Notes under the pieces: generated by a model
Told to the model about the DNA's origin: nothing
What the model saw: the letters and a program-made list of their open reading frames with translations, nothing else
The model's database searches: none
Part shown: piece after piece, positions 7,154 to 14,581 of the stretch
How the letters are laid out: each line of letters opens with the position of its first letter
Position numbering within the stretch: the first letter of the stretch is position 1
Position numbers and translations under genes: made by a program
Origin: Gammaproteobacteria bacterium UBA7449
Lineage (GTDB): Bacteria > Pseudomonadota > Gammaproteobacteria > Pseudomonadales > Pseudohongiellaceae
Direction of reading: 5' to 3'
DNA length: 14,599 nt
Assembly: GCA_002477465.1 (NCBI GenBank)
Contig: DLPV01000027.1
Span: forward strand, 110,878 to 125,476

Positions 7154-7789
7154 GTGCTGGAAACCTTTGTAGTCGCCATGGCTACGTTTTTTGCAACCAT
7201 CGGACCGCTGGATGTAGCCGCGGTATTCGCAGGTCTTACCGCTTCGGTTCCCAGTAAGCGTCGGCGCCAGATGGCGGTTCGCGGCACCATGATTGCTGGC
7301 GGTATTCTTATCCTGTTCGCGCTGATCGGCGAATCCATCTTGTCAGGGCTGGGTATTTCTCTCGCAGCGTTGCGCACCGCTGGCGGAATCCTGTTGCTGC
7401 TAATCGGGATTGATTTGGTTTTTGCCAGAAGTTCAGGCAGCACTTCGACCACCGATGAGGAAGAAGAAGAAGCCAGGGCAAAGCAGGATATCTCCGTGTT
7501 TCCCCTGGCTACACCCCTGATTGCCGGACCAGGCGCCATGGGCGCGGCGATTCTCTTGATGGCCGACACCGAAGACAATTTGGCACTGCAAGCGGTAGTG
7601 CTGGGCAGCATCCTCCTGATGATGCTGGCAACCCTGATCATGTTGTTGCTGTCGGGCCAGATTCATCGCCTGTTTGGCACCACCGGCATGCACGTGGTTA
7701 GCCGCGTCATGGGTGTGCTGCTGTCAGCTCTGGCGGTGCAGTTTGTCTTCGATGGCATTGCCCAGAGTGGCTTGTTGGCCGCTGGCTGA
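7154..7789 (+). CDS. MarC-family integral membrane protein
   Basis: A 211-aa inner-membrane protein of the MarC (NAAT) family with about six transmembrane segments; E. coli MarC and YhgN are of similar size. Seen: an N-terminal segment with IGPLDVAAVF (16-25), in the place of the usual NP-type motif; hydrophobic stretches around 44-65 and 72-91; a cytosolic or periplasmic acidic loop TTDEEEEEARAK (99-110); the well-conserved FPLATPLIAGPGAM (116-129); and the ending RVMGVLLSALAVQFVFDGI (184-202). The start is GTG, set by AAGGA at 7141-7145 eight bases upstream. It lies 11 bases after the racemase gene. Some family members were reported as neutral amino-acid transporters, but the general function is unresolved; lying between a racemase and a D-amino-acid enzyme, an amino-acid transport role is a reasonable but unproven inference. 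Confidence 0.88.
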   Translation: MLETFVVAMATFFATIGPLDVAAVFAGLTASVPSKRRRQMAVRGTMIAGGILILFALIGESILSGLGISLAALRTAGGILLLLIGIDLVFARSSGSTSTTDEEEEEARAKQDISVFPLATPLIAGPGAMGAAILLMADTEDNLALQAVVLGSILLMMLATLIMLLLSGQIHRLFGTTGMHVVSRVMGVLLSALAVQFVFDGIAQSGLLAAG

Positions 7790-7850
7790 CTCTAGGTGTA
7801 GACTAAGCTGCGACTATTCGCTTTCAGCGCCATCGCAGGAGCTTGCAGAT

Positions 7851-9095
7851 ATGCCCGATACCGCCATGACCCGTCGCCGGTTTTTGCAGACCAGCACCAG
7901 TGCAGCGGCACTGTGGATACCCGCTAGCGTGAACAGCTATACCCACCAGGAAATTCAGGACCTGTATGTTGACGGTAGCATGCAGGCAAACGTGTCGAAA
8001 TGGGAATTAGACACTCCCTCTCTCTGCGTCGATCTGGATGCGCTGGAGGCAAATATTGCCACCATGCAGGATACGCTGACCCGCAACGACATCGCCAGCC
8101 GACCACATGGGAAAACCCATAAAAGCCCCACCATAGCCCGCATGCAATTAGATGCCGGTGCGATTGGAATATGCGCCGCCAAGGTCAGTGAAGCCGAGGC
8201 GATGTTTCAACATGGCATTGATGCAGTCTTGATGACCACTACCAACGTCACCGCCACCAAAATCAGGCGCGCCATGAATCTGCGCCACGCCAACCCGCAG
8301 TTTATCCAGGCCACCGACAGCGAACAGAATGCGCGCCTGCTGTCAGAGGCAGCGGTCAGCATGGGCATCACCGCCGACGTGGTAGTGGACGTGGATCCTG
8401 GCGGCCACCGAACCGGCATCACGCCAGGGCAGCCCGCCCTGGCATTGGGCCAACTCATAGACCAACTGCCTGGCCTGACCTTGAGGGGTTTGCTCTGTTA
8501 CGACGGTGGTTCCCAGCACGTGAAAGGATTTGCTGCCCGCCGCGAACAGACCCTGGAGCGCCTGCTGGGTGCGACTGACACTTTTGATCTGTTTAACAGC
8601 AGCGGGCTCAGTACAGAAATATTCAGCGGCGGCGGCACCGGCAGTTATAACATTGATCATGAGACCCGGGGGCTGACAGACGTTCAGGTGGGCAGCTACG
8701 TTTTTATGGACGCGCAGTATATGGACATCGGTGGCGCAGATAACGACGAACTCTATGCCGACTTCGTGCCGTCCCTGACGATTATGACCACCGTTCTCAA
8801 CGACCAGTATCCTGGCCGCTGCACCACCGACGCCGGCGCCAAGGCCTGCACCATTAATCGGCCCTGGCCTCGGGTAAAGGGTGAAATCGGCATGAGCTAT
8901 ACGTCCGGTTCAGACGAATTTGGCACCTTGCGCTATGAGGAAGAGCCTTCTCGGACTTACAAGGTGGGAGACAAAATCGAACTCATCGTTTCCCACTGCG
9001 ATCCGGTGGTCAATCTCTACAATAATCTCTATGCGGTGCGGGGAGAGCGCGTTGAGGCGATCTGGCCGATTGCAGCGCGAGGCATGTCTACCTGA
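7851..9095 (+). CDS. Tat-signal DSD1/D-threonine-aldolase-type PLP enzyme
   Basis: A 414-aa fold-type III PLP enzyme (alanine racemase N-terminal-like barrel plus the D-serine-dehydratase-like C-terminal domain). Relatives are D-threonine aldolases and D-serine dehydratases (DSD1). Seen: PLP-lysine motif RPHGKTHKSP (Lys88), GGGTGSY (260-266) for cofactor phosphate, GSYVFMDAQY (281-290), and the metal-ligand motif SHCDPVVNL (381-389; His382, Cys383, Asp384). Unusually it starts with a twin-arginine signal, TRRRFLQTSTSAAA (7-20), which implies folding with PLP and export to the periplasm. The start at 7851 is fixed by AGGAG (7837-7841), nine bases upstream; a second ATG at 7866 also keeps the Tat motif. 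The frame continues upstream into marC, but that part is not coding. It lies 61 bases after marC and is probably co-transcribed. Aldolase versus dehydratase activity cannot be decided by eye. Confidence 0.87.
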   Translation: MPDTAMTRRRFLQTSTSAAALWIPASVNSYTHQEIQDLYVDGSMQANVSKWELDTPSLCVDLDALEANIATMQDTLTRNDIASRPHGKTHKSPTIARMQLDAGAIGICAAKVSEAEAMFQHGIDAVLMTTTNVTATKIRRAMNLRHANPQFIQATDSEQNARLLSEAAVSMGITADVVVDVDPGGHRTGITPGQPALALGQLIDQLPGLTLRGLLCYDGGSQHVKGFAARREQTLERLLGATDTFDLFNSSGLSTEIFSGGGTGSYNIDHETRGLTDVQVGSYVFMDAQYMDIGGADNDELYADFVPSLTIMTTVLNDQYPGRCTTDAGAKACTINRPWPRVKGEIGMSYTSGSDEFGTLRYEEEPSRTYKVGDKIELIVSHCDPVVNLYNNLYAVRGERVEAIWPIAARGMST

Positions 9096-9152
9096 ACCAA
9101 TCAGTGTCCCCTGAAAACCCTCTACCTGTTGCTGGGCCAAAGCCTTAATTTG

Positions 9153-9174
9153 GTTTCAAGCGGTGGCCGCAAAC
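9153..9174. repeat. Bulged hairpin between the PLP enzyme and the acyl-CoA synthetase
   Basis: GTTT-GCGG can pair with CCGC-AAAC around a TGG loop, with a CAA bulge on the left arm. No T-run follows on the plus strand, so it is not a standard intrinsic terminator; it may still weaken read-through between the two units. Confidence 0.25.
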
Positions 9175-9180
9175 AGACTA

Positions 9181-9208
9181 TTGAGCTTGGTCTCAGGCTG
9201 ACTTAATC
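9181..9208 (+). promoter_or_regulatory. Candidate promoter of the acyl-CoA synthetase gene
   Basis: TTGAGC (9181-9186) and TTAATC (9203-9208) are spaced by 16 bases, 70 bases ahead of the TTG start. Moderate match, by eye. Confidence 0.25.
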
Positions 9209-9277
9209 TTCCCACATGGAACAAGAGATTCCTGAAGATGTCAGAATAAAAAATGAACGGCAACAAGGGAGATCCAA

Positions 9278-10846
9278 TTGATTTTCACCAGCGATAAACC
9301 CAATGTAGAAATTCCAGCCACCGATCTGACTTCGGTCGTACTGCGCAGAGTAGACGAGCTGGCCGACAAGCCAGCACTCATTGATGGCCCCACAGATCGC
9401 ACCCTCACCTATGCGCAGCTGCGCACTCAGGTACAGCTCCTCGCCACTGGTTTAAACCAACGCGGCTTCAAGAAGGGCGATGTGCTGGCTTTATTTTGTC
9501 CAAACGTTCCAGAGTATGCGGTTATCTTTCTTGGCGTTGCCTCTATGGGCGGCATTAATACCACAGTAAATTCACTCTACTCCACGCCGGAACTCATTCA
9601 TCAGCTCAACGATTCGGGTGCCAGATTCCTGATCACGATCCCGCAATTTCTGGATCGCGCCATTCCTGCAGCGCAAGCAACTGGCATCGAAGAAATATTC
9701 GTTCTGGGCGAGGCCGAAGGAGCGACTCCCTTTATCGAACTGATGCAAAACGATGGCAATGCCCCGCAGGTCGAAATCAACCCCAGCAAAGATCTGGTAG
9801 CACTTCCCTATTCTAGTGGGACCACCGGCCTATCAAAAGGCGTCATGCTCACCCATGAGAATCTCATCGCTAATATGGTTTTAACCTGTGAGATGAACAC
9901 GCTAACCGACGAGGATCGCATGCTCGGCGTGCTGCCGTTCTTTCACATTTATGGCATGGTGCTAATCCTGAATCTTGCGATCTACCGCGGCATCACGATG
10001 GTCACCATGCCTCGCTTTGATATGCAGCAGTTTCTCGAGCTCGTGCAGAAACACCAAATCACCAGTCTTAACCTGGTGCCTCCACTTATTCTTGGCCTCG
10101 CGAAGCAGCCCATAGTGGATGAATACGACCTCTCCAGCGTGAGGATTATCGGTTCAGGCGCTGCACCGCTCGGTCCTGAATTGGAAAAAGCCTGCGGAAA
10201 TCGTCTTCAGTGTGACATCTACCAGGGCTATGGGCTAACCGAGGTTGCTGGTGCATCCCATGTCAACAACGCAGACGCGCCCCCAGAGAAACAGGGCTCA
10301 GTGGGCAAGGTGCTTCCCAATACGGAAACCCGAATCATCGATACTGAAACCGGCGCCGAACTTGGAGCAAATGAGAGAGGCGAAGTTTGCATACGGGGAC
10401 CACATATCATGCCTGGTTATCTCAACAATCAGGAGGCAACCGATGGCTGCATAGACAAGGACGGCTGGTTTCACACTGGCGATATTGGCTATGCCGATGA
10501 AGACGGCTATTTCTTCATCGTCGATCGGGTCAAGGAATTAATTAAATATAAGGGCTACCAGGTTGCGCCTGCGGAACTGGAAGCTATTCTTCTGGCTCAC
10601 CCTGCCATTGCCGATGCAGCGGTAATACCCAGCCCCGACGAAGAGGCTGGAGAAGTACCAAAAGCCTTTGTGGTGCGCACGGGAGATATTAGTGCACAAG
10701 AGATTCTGGATCATGTGGCCGGCATAGTCGCGCCTACCAAGAAGATTCGCCTACTTGAATTTGTGGACGAAATACCAAAATCAGCGGCCGGAAAAATACT
10801 GCGGCGCGTCCTGGTAGAAAAAGAACGAGCGAGACTGGCGAGTTAG
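9278..10846 (+). CDS. AMP-binding acyl-CoA synthetase (4-coumarate-CoA-ligase-like)
   Basis: A 522-aa cytoplasmic adenylate-forming enzyme that activates a carboxylic acid with ATP and joins it to CoA. Seen in order: the phosphate-binding loop SSGTTGLSKG (179-188), FFHIYGM (221-227), the adenine-binding YQGYGLTE (315-322), GWFHTGD (396-402), the hinge block DRVKELIKYKG (416-426) and the catalytic lysine in PKSAAGKILRR (Lys506). All core motifs are intact, and length and layout resemble plant-type 4-coumarate-CoA ligases and bacterial fatty-acyl-CoA ligases. The acid substrate cannot be told from sequence. The start is a TTG supported by AGGGAG (9266-9271) six bases upstream. An ATG at 9253 is in another frame and ends after 14 codons. 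No fatty-acid or aromatic degradation partner is adjacent, so context gives no help on substrate. Confidence 0.9.
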   Translation: MIFTSDKPNVEIPATDLTSVVLRRVDELADKPALIDGPTDRTLTYAQLRTQVQLLATGLNQRGFKKGDVLALFCPNVPEYAVIFLGVASMGGINTTVNSLYSTPELIHQLNDSGARFLITIPQFLDRAIPAAQATGIEEIFVLGEAEGATPFIELMQNDGNAPQVEINPSKDLVALPYSSGTTGLSKGVMLTHENLIANMVLTCEMNTLTDEDRMLGVLPFFHIYGMVLILNLAIYRGITMVTMPRFDMQQFLELVQKHQITSLNLVPPLILGLAKQPIVDEYDLSSVRIIGSGAAPLGPELEKACGNRLQCDIYQGYGLTEVAGASHVNNADAPPEKQGSVGKVLPNTETRIIDTETGAELGANERGEVCIRGPHIMPGYLNNQEATDGCIDKDGWFHTGDIGYADEDGYFFIVDRVKELIKYKGYQVAPAELEAILLAHPAIADAAVIPSPDEEAGEVPKAFVVRTGDISAQEILDHVAGIVAPTKKIRLLEFVDEIPKSAAGKILRRVLVEKERARLAS

Positions 10847-10905
10847 CCTGGCGTTTACGACAGCATGAACTTTGCAATTCATCAGTCTGCGCAGAAATTG
10901 CGCCC

Positions 10906-10911
10906 TATAAT
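10906..10911 (+). promoter_or_regulatory. Candidate -10 box of the DUF1761 gene
   Basis: A perfect TATAAT lies 54 bases before the DUF1761 start. No convincing -35 sits at the right distance, so the call rests on the -10 alone. Confidence 0.35.
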
Positions 10912-10964
10912 GGGATGAAAGGCCTTTTCGCTAAGCTGATATCAAATCGAATACGGAGAACAAG

Positions 10965-11375
10965 ATGGACACGGCAACTGCGGTATCAGCAATTAATTTG
11001 ATGACGGTAATTATCGCAGCCGTCTCAGCATTCTGCGCTGACGGACTCTGGTATGGGCCGCTATTTGGCCGGGCGTGGATGGATGCCTGGAACTTCACAG
11101 AGGAGCAACTTGCGACGCGTAATATGCCAATGGTGTTCGGTGTCTCTCTTATCTTGTCATTCATTGCCGCTTTAAACCTGGCTATATTTATTGGCGCCGA
11201 GGCCGACCTCGCCTTTGGTGTTTTTGCAGGATTTGCCGCGGGCCTTGGCTGGGTGGCAGCATTTCTAGGCATTCTTTATCTTTTCGAACAACGCTCCATT
11301 AAATTATTCATGATTAATGGGGGTTATTGCGTTGTGGCCTTAACCCTCATGGGAGCCATCCTCGGCGCCATGTGA
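10965..11375 (+). CDS. DUF1761 small membrane protein
   Basis: A 136-aa protein with about four hydrophobic segments (roughly 10-28, 57-76, 81-103 and 113-135), so an inner-membrane protein. The block WYGPLFGRAWMDAW (29-42) after the first membrane segment is the recognisable DUF1761 signature, where a W-Y-x-P-L-F-G-x-x-W pattern recurs. No function is known for this family. The ATG is supported by GGAG (10955-10958) six bases upstream. It has its own likely promoter and is followed by rimO after 88 bases, which has a separate -10 box, so it is probably a single-gene unit. Confidence 0.8.
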   Translation: MDTATAVSAINLMTVIIAAVSAFCADGLWYGPLFGRAWMDAWNFTEEQLATRNMPMVFGVSLILSFIAALNLAIFIGAEADLAFGVFAGFAAGLGWVAAFLGILYLFEQRSIKLFMINGGYCVVALTLMGAILGAM

Positions 11376-11428
11376 AGCTTAAGCTGGGTCGAACAAATCC
11401 GGGCATCTACTTACTCAGAAGTTCTCGC

Positions 11429-11450
11429 TATAATTGCTTCCTTAGCAATT
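11429..11450 (+). promoter_or_regulatory. Candidate rimO promoter with inverted repeat at the start region
   Basis: TATAAT at 11429-11434 is a perfect -10 box; no good -35 is seen. AATTGC (11432-11437) and GCAATT (11445-11450) form an inverted repeat with a 7-base spacer that overlaps the -10 and the expected transcription start. It could be an operator or a small 5' hairpin. Confidence 0.4.
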
Positions 11451-11463
11451 GAAGAGCACAGCT

Positions 11464-12801
11464 ATGTCCAGTCATAAAGTCGGTTTCGTCTCCCTGGGAT
11501 GCCCCAAGGCCCTCGTTGATTCCGAACGCATACTCACGCAACTCAGGGTTGAAGGCTATAAAGTCTCTCCCACCTATGAAGACGCGGACATTGTTGTGGT
11601 TAATACCTGCGGCTTCGTTGACAGCGCCAAACAGGAGTCACTGGACACCATTGGCGAAGCACTTAAGGAAAACGGCAAGGTACTGGTGACCGGTTGCATG
11701 GGTGCACAGGCAGATCTGATCCACCAGGCTCACCCCAATGTTCTGGGCATCAGCGGCCCTCAGGCCTATGAGCAGGTAGTCAAACAAGTCCATGAACATG
11801 TGCCACCACCACAAAGCCATGATCCTTTTATAGATCTGGCACCTCCTCAAGGTGTCAAATTAACACCACGCCATTATGCCTACCTGAAGATTTCCGAGGG
11901 CTGCAATCATCGCTGCAGTTTCTGCATAATTCCCTCTATGCGAGGCAAGCTGGTGAGTCGCGGAGTTGGTGATGTATTGGAAGAAGCAGAGCGGCTGGTG
12001 AATGCCGGTGTGCAAGAGTTGCTGGTAATCTCCCAAGACACCAGTGCCTTCGGCGTAGACATCAAGTATCGCACCGGTTTCTGGCAAGGCCGCCCCGTTA
12101 AGTCCAGCATGCTTGGCCTGTGTGAAGCCCTAGCAGATCTGGGCGTGTGGGTAAGATTGCATTATGTCTATCCTTATCCCCATGTGGACCATGTCATACC
12201 GCTCATGGCAGAGGGCAAAATTCTCCCCTATCTGGATATTCCCTTTCAGCATGCCAATAGCCGAATCCTCAAGCTGATGAAACGGCCGGCAGCGACAGAG
12301 AATACCCTGAAACGCATTCAGCAATGGCGGCAGATTTGCCCTGCACTAACACTACGCAGCACTTTTATCGTTGGGTTTCCAGGGGAAACCGATGCGGAGT
12401 TTGAAGAGTTGCTGGATTTTCTCGATGAGGCACAGCTGGATCGAGTCGGCTGCTTTCAATATTCGCCAGTCACTGGCGCCGGCGCAAATGCTTTACCAGA
12501 TCCTGTCCCTGAGGAAATCAAACAGGAGCGCTGGGAGCGCTTCATGGCACGGCAACAAATGATTAGCATGGAGCGATTAGAACTAAAAGTCGGAAAACAA
12601 CTTGAAGTCATCCTTGATTCCAGGACCGACGGGGGATACCTGGCCCGTTCAATGGCCGATGCTCCAGATATAGACGGCCTCGTTTACATCCGCAACGAAT
12701 CCGGTTTGCACGACTCAGAATTGAAGATAGGCACAAGAACCACAGTCCAGATTACGGACTCCGACGAGTACGATCTGTACGCAGAATGTGTGGTGCAATA
12801 A
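11464..12801 (+). CDS. rimO: Ribosomal protein S12 methylthiotransferase RimO
   Basis: A 445-aa radical-SAM enzyme that adds a methylthio group to the conserved aspartate (Asp88/89) of ribosomal protein S12 in the cytoplasm. Seen: the N-terminal UPF0004 domain with its three cluster cysteines (Cys13 in SLGCPKALVDS, Cys49 in NTCGF, Cys78 in TGCMG); the radical-SAM motif EGCNHRCSFC (145-154; Cys147, Cys151, Cys154) followed by IIPSMRG; the FIVGFPGET block; and a C-terminal TRAM domain. SLGCPKALVDSERI distinguishes RimO from the tRNA enzyme MiaB. Length agrees with E. coli RimO (441 aa). The ATG at 11464 is preferred over an in-frame TTG at 11449 because GAAGAG (11451-11456) lies seven bases ahead of it and the inferred transcription start is near 11441. 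Confidence 0.96.
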   Translation: MSSHKVGFVSLGCPKALVDSERILTQLRVEGYKVSPTYEDADIVVVNTCGFVDSAKQESLDTIGEALKENGKVLVTGCMGAQADLIHQAHPNVLGISGPQAYEQVVKQVHEHVPPPQSHDPFIDLAPPQGVKLTPRHYAYLKISEGCNHRCSFCIIPSMRGKLVSRGVGDVLEEAERLVNAGVQELLVISQDTSAFGVDIKYRTGFWQGRPVKSSMLGLCEALADLGVWVRLHYVYPYPHVDHVIPLMAEGKILPYLDIPFQHANSRILKLMKRPAATENTLKRIQQWRQICPALTLRSTFIVGFPGETDAEFEELLDFLDEAQLDRVGCFQYSPVTGAGANALPDPVPEEIKQERWERFMARQQMISMERLELKVGKQLEVILDSRTDGGYLARSMADAPDIDGLVYIRNESGLHDSELKIGTRTTVQITDSDEYDLYAECVVQ

Positions 12802-12828
12802 TCGCCTGACGGTCAATGAATTGCAGGC

Positions 12829-12855
12829 AAAAAAAAGGGCTGACAAAGTCAGCCC
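12829..12855 (-). terminator. Intrinsic terminator of the fasciclin gene
   Basis: GGGCTGAC (12837-12844) and GTCAGCCC (12848-12855) form a perfect 8-base stem around a 3-base loop. On the minus strand the stem is followed by eight T residues (the A-run at 12829-12836), a textbook rho-independent terminator 52 bases past the fasciclin stop. On the plus strand no T-run follows, so rimO is not clearly terminated by it, although the hairpin lies only 35 bases past the rimO stop. Confidence 0.85.
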
Positions 12856-12906
12856 AAGCCTCTAGGGAAAATAGCCGGACGGGCGTCCGACTAGTAGGAC
12901 AGCTTG

Positions 12907-13389
12907 CTAAGGTAATACGACCTGATCAATTACATGGATCACACCGTTATCGGTTTCAATATCAGCAGCGACCACAGTCGCGTTGTCGACACGCACACCA
13001 TCTGTTGCATCCACGCTCAACGCTGAACCCTGAACGCTATCAACTTCAGCGGTTTTGCCTGCAATGTCAGTAGACATAATCTTGCCGGGCACGACGTGGT
13101 AGGTTAGAACTGCAACCAATTGCTCCTTGTTCTCTGGCTTTAGCAGGCTTTCGACTGTGCCAGCAGGCAGCGCAGCGAAGGCTTCGTCAGTAGGTGCGAA
13201 AACCGTGAAAGGACCGTCGCCTTTCAGGACATCGACCAGACCAGCAGCCTGGACGGCAGCAACCAACGTGTTAAAGTTGCCCGCAGCGACTGCGGTATCG
13301 ACTATGTCTTGGGCTTTAGCAGGGACGCTTGTGAAAGCGAAGGGTAGATTCGCGAAGAGCGCCAGAGTCATTCGACGAATTATTGTCAT
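12907..13389 (-). CDS. Small secreted fasciclin-domain protein
   Basis: A 160-aa exported protein made of one fasciclin (FAS1) domain, a fold associated with adhesion and surface interactions. Seen: a Sec signal peptide (MTIIRRMTLALFANL, then a likely cut after PAKA at 23-26); domain onset at DIVDTAVAAGNF (28-39); FAS1 H1 box FTVFAPTDEAF (61-71); YHVVPGK (97-103); and H2 box NGVIHVIDQVVLP (148-160). No cysteine or lipobox is present, so it should be free in the periplasm or outside. The ATG at 13389 is chosen because it puts the signal peptide at the N terminus; the frame is open to 13515 but the extra 42 residues look non-coding. The Shine-Dalgarno is weak. It is a single-gene unit with its own terminator, convergent with rimO. 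Confidence 0.9.
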   Translation of the reverse strand: MTIIRRMTLALFANLPFAFTSVPAKAQDIVDTAVAAGNFNTLVAAVQAAGLVDVLKGDGPFTVFAPTDEAFAALPAGTVESLLKPENKEQLVAVLTYHVVPGKIMSTDIAGKTAEVDSVQGSALSVDATDGVRVDNATVVAADIETDNGVIHVIDQVVLP

Positions 13390-13660
13390 GACAGAACACC
13401 ATAAAAATTCAGGATAAAACAGCGAAAAATCGCCGAAAAAAATAAAAACTAAATAACTAACACTAGCATTGAGGGAAACGGAGCACCCATGACTACGGAT
13501 CACAAAATAATTCAAAAAGTCAAAACTCCGATGATGTGACTGTGTATGTTTAGTGAATGTGATCTGACAACAAAAAAGTGGCGTTACGAATTAGCCGAGT
13601 TGGTAAAGTAGCGTCTAGTATTCGACACCTTATTGTCATCCCTGTAAACACTTTATTGCC
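13390..13660. other. Divergent intergenic region, fasciclin and TIGR01777 genes
   Basis: A 271-base AT-rich region that must hold the promoters of both divergent genes. On the minus strand TTGACT occurs in the right orientation (about 13522-13527), but no good -10 follows at 17 bases. GCGA-AAAA-TCGC (13422-13433) is a short hairpin in the fasciclin leader. A stretch at about 13588-13637 faintly resembles tRNA D-arm sequence but does not fold as a tRNA. No other gene is seen. Confidence 0.4.
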
Positions 13661-14581
13661 ATGCCAGATCTCGAATCCATAAACGACCCGAAACCCAACG
13701 TCCTGATAACTGGTGCCAGCGGCATGATTGCATCTGCGCTCGCACCTCGACTCGAGCAAGCAGGGTATTCTGTGCACAGGCTAAGTCGCACCGATATGTT
13801 CGCCCCTTTTTACTTTGATCCGTTAGCGGGACGCATGCGCTTTAACGGGGACATCCCGCTCAATGCGGTTATAAATCTGGCGGGTGCCAATATTGCTGAT
13901 CGTCGCTGGGCGCCGGTGCAGAAAGAGAAAATACTGCAGAGCCGTCGGACTACAACCCTGCTGCTTTGCGAAACTCTGGCAGCCATGCCTGAGCCTCCGA
14001 AGGTCCTGCTATCAGCCTCCGCGATAGGCTACTACGGTGGCCAACAACACGATCCTGCAGACGAATCCGGCACTGCCGGCGAAGACTTTCTGGCGAAAGT
14101 TTCCATTGAATGGGAGCAGGCAACAGAGCCAGCGGTTGCTGCAGGCATTCGAACTGTCGTGTTACGATTTGGCCTTGTGCTGGATAGCTCTGGTGGCGTC
14201 ATCAAGAATCTGGTTATGCCTGGTGGCCTGATGGTGGTTGGACGCCTGGGCGACGGACAGCACAAGATGAGCTGGATCAGCCTGGATGACGCGATCAAGG
14301 TGATGCTGGCGGCCCTGACAAATGATCGGTTTTCTGGCGCCTTAAATGTGGTAGCACCTCAAGTCGTCAGCAACCGCGAATTTGCAAGCGCTCTTGGCAA
14401 AGCCAAACGCAGGCCGGCAATGCCGCCTATCCCTGCGCCTATCGTTCGCTTGATGTTTGGAGAAATGGCCGATGCGGCTCTGCTCGCCAGCTCAAATATT
14501 CAATCGAACCGGATGCAAGAACTTGGCGTGACTTTGGACTATCCCGACATCGAAATCGCCCTACAGAAGTGTTTCGCCTGA
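13661..14581 (+). CDS. TIGR01777-family NAD(P)-binding epimerase-like protein (YfcH-like)
   Basis: A 306-aa short-chain-dehydrogenase-type protein of the TIGR01777/YfcH family, with a Rossmann domain and a C-terminal DUF1731 segment. Seen: nucleotide-binding LITGASGMIASAL (15-27); INLAGANIADRRW (71-83); SASAIGYYGG (118-127); RFGLVLDSSGG (169-179); and GDGQHKMSWISLDD (197-210), all family landmarks. The third glycine of the usual GxxGxxG dinucleotide motif is Ala24 here. Family members resemble nucleotide-sugar epimerases; the E. coli member is uncharacterised, and cyanobacterial/plant homologues are linked to cell division, but no reaction is established. No clear Shine-Dalgarno precedes the ATG, so the start could be slightly off, though the Rossmann motif begins close after it. 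The gene is followed by only 18 bases in the window. Confidence 0.9.
   Translation: MPDLESINDPKPNVLITGASGMIASALAPRLEQAGYSVHRLSRTDMFAPFYFDPLAGRMRFNGDIPLNAVINLAGANIADRRWAPVQKEKILQSRRTTTLLLCETLAAMPEPPKVLLSASAIGYYGGQQHDPADESGTAGEDFLAKVSIEWEQATEPAVAAGIRTVVLRFGLVLDSSGGVIKNLVMPGGLMVVGRLGDGQHKMSWISLDDAIKVMLAALTNDRFSGALNVVAPQVVSNREFASALGKAKRRPAMPPIPAPIVRLMFGEMADAALLASSNIQSNRMQELGVTLDYPDIEIALQKCFA

Noticed and set aside
7674..7850. N-terminal extension of the PLP enzyme into the marC gene
   Set aside because: The frame is open, but the extension overlaps real marC codons, is cysteine- and tryptophan-rich, and would bury the Tat signal; AGGAG at 7837-7841 marks the start at 7851.
9253..9297. Fourteen-codon peptide overlapping the TTG start of the acyl-CoA synthetase
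   Set aside because: It has no ribosome binding site of its own, and the AGGGAG inside it serves the TTG at 9278.
13390..13515. 42-residue N-terminal extension of the fasciclin protein
   Set aside because: It is AT-rich, reads as unusual aromatic-rich sequence and would push the Sec signal peptide inward; the ATG at 13389 gives a normal secreted FAS1 protein.
13580..13640. tRNA-like sequence (GCCGAGTTGGTAAAGTAGC followed by ATTCGAC)
   Set aside because: It resembles a tRNA D-arm and part of a T-loop, but the D-stem does not pair, no acceptor stem closes, and no anticodon arm or CCA end is found in the right place.
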